Origin: Acidobacteriota bacterium
Lineage (GTDB): Bacteria > Acidobacteriota > Blastocatellia > Pyrinomonadales > Pyrinomonadaceae
DNA: 64,000 bases
NCBI GenBank assembly: GCA_003223025.1
Contig: QHXR01000008.1
Coordinates: 91,634-155,633 of the forward strand
Direction: 5' to 3'
A program made the translations under genes and the position numbers. This document shows positions 60,157 to 64,000 of this stretch, in pieces. Each line of letters starts with the position of its first letter. The stretch's first letter is position 1. The notes under the pieces are model-generated. The model was not told the origin of the DNA, did no database searches, and saw only the letters and a program-made list of their open reading frames with translations.

Positions 60157-60227
60157 TAGACAAGAGACAAGAGACAAGAGAAGTTATTCTCCGTGTCTCT
60201 TGTCTCTTGTCTCTTGTCTCTTGTCTC
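60157..60227. repeat. Hairpin of 'gacaaga' words between two tRNA genes
   Basis: Three tandem 'gacaaga' units (60157-60180) face five 'tctcttg' units (60195-60227). It lies in the 82-bp gap between the convergent tRNA genes. Confidence 0.85.
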
Positions 60228-60233
60228 GTAACT

Positions 60234-60311
<78 letters not shown>

Positions 60312-60349
60312 GAACTGTAAGTCTAAGCCAACGAAATTAGACTGGCAAA

Positions 60350-61612
60350 TCATTCCGCAAGAAGCGAACTGAAGGCCACCGAACCGCGGATCCTTCGTAT
60401 CTTTGCATCAGAGCCTTCGGACTTTTCATTTCCGTACTCACTGACCAGAGCATCGAGCGTTTCCTTTTCGGACTTTCCTCGCAGCAGATGTTCGACGATC
60501 GAAAGATCGACATCATCGAAGCCTTCGATGCCGAGAGCGTTCGGGGTATTTACTCCGACGACGCGCGTCTGCGCAAGGTCGTATGTCCAGTCGAGGATCT
60601 TCTCGATCGGATCGGCATCGGGAAACCTCGATTTCACCAGAGACAGAATTCGATCCCGCGAATCCACATTCAGCAGCAATGCGAAAAAGAACCTGTGTTC
60701 GGGGTTGGTGACGAAGCCACGACGGCGGACGAGATCATTCAAACGATCGCGATGCTGAAAGACCTCGTCGAGTCTTTCGGCCTTCAAACCGTGTCGCCCT
60801 TTTACGATCGAAACGAAATTCGCGAATCTCGCGGCCGGGCCCTCGAGATTGAAAAGATCGCCTAGAAAAGTTCCGCTCAGGTGATTATGGATCGTCGAGA
60901 GAACGGAGAAACTCGTCTGGAAATCCGACGCTTCCAAGAGCTTATTGATCAACCGATCCGTCTCCGGATAATTTACCTGGAACAGCGGTGCGAGAGCTTG
61001 GAGCTTTTTTGATGTCGACTCATGATCGAAAAACGGATCGATCGCGATGTTCGGTTTTTGATACGAAAACTGCGGCAGATACAACGGACTTTTGTCGGTG
61101 CGAACGACGATCGTCGCCGATGGCTGATCGAGATGAAAAAGGCAATGAATGTATTGACGTCCCGCGCGGATTTCCTGAACGTCGCCGACCTTGAGCAGCT
61201 CACAGACTTTCAAGGTCATTTCGCCCGTCTCGATAAAAGTGTTGACCGCCTCTGTTCGTTCGAATTCATACCAACTATGAATGCTCGAGCCGAGCATGAC
61301 CTGAAACGCTCCGCAGAATCCGTGTTGATGAATCTGCGTCGTCCCATTCAGCCAGAAGTAAACATCGATGTAGAATCGCGGCGCGACGAACAAGGTTATC
61401 GGCGGGTCGCCGAATGATCCTTGCGGATCTTTCTGTCTCGGCAGCTCGTTCTGATCCAGCGTCCACTCGATCACATCCCACGCAGAAACGCTCGAGGGAA
61501 TATCTGCCCGAGCGAGCGCCTCGGCGGCGATCTTCGGAAATACTTCTTCGTTATAATTTTGCTCGCGCCAGATCTCTTCGATCTCGGCACCGAGCTTTTG
61601 AAACAGTTCCAT
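60350..61612 (-). CDS. Unknown protein with cupin-like metal-site motif
   Basis: 420 residues from ATG 61612, 2 bp after the stop of the DUF4328 gene. Residues about 75-200 look like a cupin barrel of the cysteine-dioxygenase sort: 'TTQIHQHGFCGAFQVMLGSSIHSWYEFE', cited as landmark, then a long loop and 'GRQYIHCLFHLDQPSATIVVRT', giving candidate ligands in HxH and a distal His. The C-terminal half is helical, with no recognised domain. Cytoplasmic. I do not recognise a family. Confidence 0.7.
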   Translation of the reverse strand: MELFQKLGAEIEEIWREQNYNEEVFPKIAAEALARADIPSSVSAWDVIEWTLDQNELPRQKDPQGSFGDPPITLFVAPRFYIDVYFWLNGTTQIHQHGFCGAFQVMLGSSIHSWYEFERTEAVNTFIETGEMTLKVCELLKVGDVQEIRAGRQYIHCLFHLDQPSATIVVRTDKSPLYLPQFSYQKPNIAIDPFFDHESTSKKLQALAPLFQVNYPETDRLINKLLEASDFQTSFSVLSTIHNHLSGTFLGDLFNLEGPAARFANFVSIVKGRHGLKAERLDEVFQHRDRLNDLVRRRGFVTNPEHRFFFALLLNVDSRDRILSLVKSRFPDADPIEKILDWTYDLAQTRVVGVNTPNALGIEGFDDVDLSIVEHLLRGKSEKETLDALVSEYGNEKSEGSDAKIRRIRGSVAFSSLLAE

Positions 61613-61614
61613 TT

Positions 61615-62337
61615 TTACGGATAGCTCCCGAAGTTTGGCGGAGGCGGCGGCATGTCGCCCACAAATCCTCGACTGGAAAGATTCGCAAATCTTTCCGTCT
61701 GCCGCTTTGTTATATCCCAAACAACTTTCATCGCCAGAAGCGCGGCCGCGATCGAGATCACACTTGAAACGATGAACACGATTCCTGAGATCTCGATATT
61801 GTCCATCGTATCCGGATCATAGACACGGGAGGCGACGTTGTCGGCAATATTCGAAATGATCCACATCGCCCACCAAATGCCCATATAAGTCGGTGCCGTC
61901 CTCAAGCTTTCCGAAAGAAAGGAATGTTCCTCGTCGATCTCCGGATTACTTTCCCACCAAACTTCCCGCACGACCTGAAAAGGTTTGTAAAGATTGACGA
62001 ATGGAACGAACCAATATCCGACCGCCCATCCCGGCGTGAATTCAAGATTCCGCCCCTGAAGCGATTCCAAATTCGAATGAGCCCGGTACAACCAAATCAG
62101 GAACAGTATCCCAGAAAGTATTAAGGCGACGAATGTTAACAGAAAGATCAGGCCCTGCATCATGAGCCATATCGAAGCAGCTCCCTCGTCATCCAGATCT
62201 ATAACACTGTCGGGACTAATGACCTGCCCGAGGCCGGCAATGAGCGAGAGCGAATCGGCGACAACCATCACGGCGAGTCCGGAGATGGCCAATATCGCGA
62301 GTGGACGAAGAGGACGAAAAGGTTTTAGTGATGACAT
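61615..62337 (-). CDS. DUF4328 membrane protein
   Basis: 240 residues. Four or more membrane segments, with the DUF4328 signature 'FLIWLYRAHSNLESLQGRNLEFTPGWAVGYWFVPFVNLYKPFQVVREVWWESN' (landmark, cited in pieces: RAHSNLESL, FTPGWAVGYWFVPF, NLYKPFQVVREVW). A Pro-rich C-terminal tail faces the cytoplasm. Operon with the cupin-like gene. Function unknown. Confidence 0.85.
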   Translation of the reverse strand: MSSLKPFRPLRPLAILAISGLAVMVVADSLSLIAGLGQVISPDSVIDLDDEGAASIWLMMQGLIFLLTFVALILSGILFLIWLYRAHSNLESLQGRNLEFTPGWAVGYWFVPFVNLYKPFQVVREVWWESNPEIDEEHSFLSESLRTAPTYMGIWWAMWIISNIADNVASRVYDPDTMDNIEISGIVFIVSSVISIAAALLAMKVVWDITKRQTERFANLSSRGFVGDMPPPPPNFGSYP

Positions 62338-62439
62338 CGTGCACGGGATGCTAACGGAAGTTAGCTTTTCGTTGGAGAAAATTATCTGCTATATTTTGCC
62401 TAATTCTTTTCAATTCTCAAACCAATCTCAGGAAAATCT

Positions 62440-64000
62440 ATGAGCGCAACCGTTAACGACGTTGATCCAAAAGCCGGACGTGAATTCTTCGGCCATCCGA
62501 AGGGACTGTCAACCCTTTTCATGACCGAGATGTGGGAGCGATTTTCCTACTACGGCATCCGGCCATTGCTGATCCTGTTCATGGCGACCGCGCTGATGAA
62601 CGGCGGATTCGGTTTTGACCGTCCGCAGGCTTCGGCGATCGTCGGGATCTACGCGGCGAGCGTCTATCTCGCGTCGCTTCCCGGCGGTTGGGTCGCGGAT
62701 CGTCTGCTCGGACTTCGCCGTTCGATCCAGTACGGCGCGTTCCTGATCACTTTCGGCCACTTGTCGATCGGACTCTCCTCGTTCGCCGGCGGGAAGCTGT
62801 TCTTTTTTCTCGGCCTGATCTTCATCGTTCTCGGAACCGGTCTGCTCAAGCCGAATATCTCCGCGATCGTCGGCGATCTCTATCCCGACGGCGGTGCTCG
62901 ACGCGACGCGGGATTTTCGATCTTCTACATGGGGATCAACACGGGTTCGTTCCTCGGTCAACTCGTTACCGGGTTTCTCGGTGAGAAGTACGGTTATCAC
63001 TGGGGCTTCGGTGCTGCGGGCGTAGGAATGCTTTTCGGATTACTGTGGTTCTCGTTCCGCGCTCAGGCGACGCTTGGTGACATCGGAAAGGAGCCGACCC
63101 GGCTTGCGGATCCTGCGAAGCAGGCCAAGCAGGAGTCGCTGGTGAAGATCTCGGTTGCGGCGGGACTTGCGATCCTGGCGCTTGTCGTCGTGCTTACAGC
63201 GACGGGTGTCATAACGATCGATCCGCAAGTCGTCGGAGGGTACATGACGTACGTACTCGTCGGACTGGCGGTCGCTTTCTTCGCGTATGTTTTTGTGTTC
63301 GGCGGACTGAATTCAGACGAGAGGAAGCGGGTTCTTGTTATCGCCGTGCTGTTCGTAGCGGCCGCGATATTTTGGGCCGCATTCGAACAAGCGCCGACGT
63401 CTTTGAATCTTTTTGCCAAAGACTTCACTCAGCGTCAGATCGGAAGTTTCGAAGTGCCGGCGACGTGGTTCCAATCCGTGAACTCGCTCTTCATCATAAT
63501 CCTGGCTCCGGTTTTCGCCGGCGTATGGACGTGGCTCGCGGCTCGCAACATCGATATCTCGAGTCCCACGAAGTTTGCACTCGGACTCGCGTGCGCGGGT
63601 GTCGGATTCTTGATCATGATCATTCCGGCGAATACGCTGGTCGAGACGAACGGTGCGATCAAAGTTTCGGCGATGTGGCTCGTGGTTAGTTATCTGTTTC
63701 AGACGTTCGGGGAGCTTCTAGTCAGTCCGGTTGGATTGTCATCGATGACGAAACTTTCGCCGCGACGTTATGTGGGACAGATGATGGGAATTTGGTTTCT
63801 CGCGACGGCCGTGGGAAATCTGATCGCCGGGCTCGTTGGCGGAAGCGTCGATCCGGAAAAACTTGAGCAGACACCGAAGCTCTTTACCGGGACAACGATC
63901 GCGCTAATGGTGTCCGCGGTTGTGCTATTTGTTCTCGCGATCCCGATCAGCCGCATGATGAAGAATGCAGGCGACTCGACTACGGATAACGTCGAACCTG
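62440..64000 (+). CDS. POT/PTR2 family proton-dependent oligopeptide transporter (3' end outside window)
   Basis: 520 codons visible, no stop before the window edge. The POT proton-coupling signature 'EMWERFSYYGIRPLLI' (ExxER) lies in the first helix, followed by 'GGWVADRLLG', 'LGTGLLKPNISAIVGDLY' and 'FYMGINTGSFLGQLVTGFLGE', which are family typical. Later, 'FWAAFEQAPTSLNLFA' and 'YLFQTFGELLVSPVGLSSMTKLSP' complete the pattern. Imports di- and tripeptides with protons, fitting the set of secreted peptidases in this window. caggaaaa precedes the ATG. Confidence 0.93.
   Translation, partial: MSATVNDVDPKAGREFFGHPKGLSTLFMTEMWERFSYYGIRPLLILFMATALMNGGFGFDRPQASAIVGIYAASVYLASLPGGWVADRLLGLRRSIQYGAFLITFGHLSIGLSSFAGGKLFFFLGLIFIVLGTGLLKPNISAIVGDLYPDGGARRDAGFSIFYMGINTGSFLGQLVTGFLGEKYGYHWGFGAAGVGMLFGLLWFSFRAQATLGDIGKEPTRLADPAKQAKQESLVKISVAAGLAILALVVVLTATGVITIDPQVVGGYMTYVLVGLAVAFFAYVFVFGGLNSDERKRVLVIAVLFVAAAIFWAAFEQAPTSLNLFAKDFTQRQIGSFEVPATWFQSVNSLFIIILAPVFAGVWTWLAARNIDISSPTKFALGLACAGVGFLIMIIPANTLVETNGAIKVSAMWLVVSYLFQTFGELLVSPVGLSSMTKLSPRRYVGQMMGIWFLATAVGNLIAGLVGGSVDPEKLEQTPKLFTGTTIALMVSAVVLFVLAIPISRMMKNAGDSTTDNVEP

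Overview
The window reads as a chromosomal segment of a free-living, didermal heterotroph. The best guess is Acidobacteriota, class Blastocatellia (Pyrinomonadaceae-like). This rests on the mix of a SUF-type Fe-S pathway headed by an Rrf2 regulator, a PilN/PilO-like inner-membrane cluster, an Agl23-like (TIGR03663) membrane protein, GH57/DUF4912, many secreted proteins with Sec signals, and secreted beta-propeller/FG-GAP proteins with 'YRPSTGxWY' repeats. It is inference from gene content; no rRNA is present to confirm it. Two tRNA genes lie near the right end. No phage, CRISPR array, plasmid functions or intact IS element were seen.

Layout. 1-1568: 3' part of an M1 aminopeptidase carrying three in-frame palindromic insertions. 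1.7-12.7 kb (+): rrf2-sufB, then carbonic anhydrase, a zinc-finger/PP2C phosphatase, RidA, PhzF and GNAT, then sufC-sufD-RHH-sufS-sufU and a DUF2585 membrane protein. 12.8-19.2 kb (-): GrdB-like, DUF4149, GH57 branching-enzyme-like, DUF4912, DUF3108 and GT9 genes. 19.4-24.4 kb (+): FHA-GGDEF, pilN/pilO/pilP-like, a pseudopilin and Dps. 24.5-41.2 kb: mostly minus-strand secreted hydrolases (M20, serine hydrolase, amidohydrolase-LRR, SUMF1-like, MBL, M28), a YVTN propeller and a LytS/LytTR two-component pair, with one plus-strand subtilase. 41.3-47.8 kb: a small coiled-coil protein, HerA, and two large polytopic membrane proteins. 47.9-57.5 kb (+): a 1161-residue propeller histidine kinase, its NarL-type regulator, two secreted FG-GAP proteins, a zinc-ribbon membrane protein and ychF. 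57.8-62.3 kb (-): a lipoprotein pair, a cupin-like unknown and DUF4328. 62.4 kb to the end (+): a POT-family peptide transporter, cut by the window edge.

The most unusual property is punctuation by long inverted repeats. About thirty imperfect or perfect hairpins, roughly 70-230 bp each, sit in many of the gaps between genes, and several lie inside reading frames without breaking them. Their sequences fall into several unrelated word families, but the architecture is conserved: nested modules that are each locally self-complementary and also pair globally. Some appear to have separated a Shine-Dalgarno sequence from its start codon (sufD, perhaps sufB and ridA), some seem to supply start codons or N-termini (MBL, DUF2585), and a mini-palindrome carries the stop codon of two unrelated genes. 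The second notable signal is a shared promoter element upstream of the NarL regulator and both FG-GAP genes. It always lies 20-21 nt from a -10-like hexamer, which suggests a small regulon controlled by the adjacent kinase/regulator pair.
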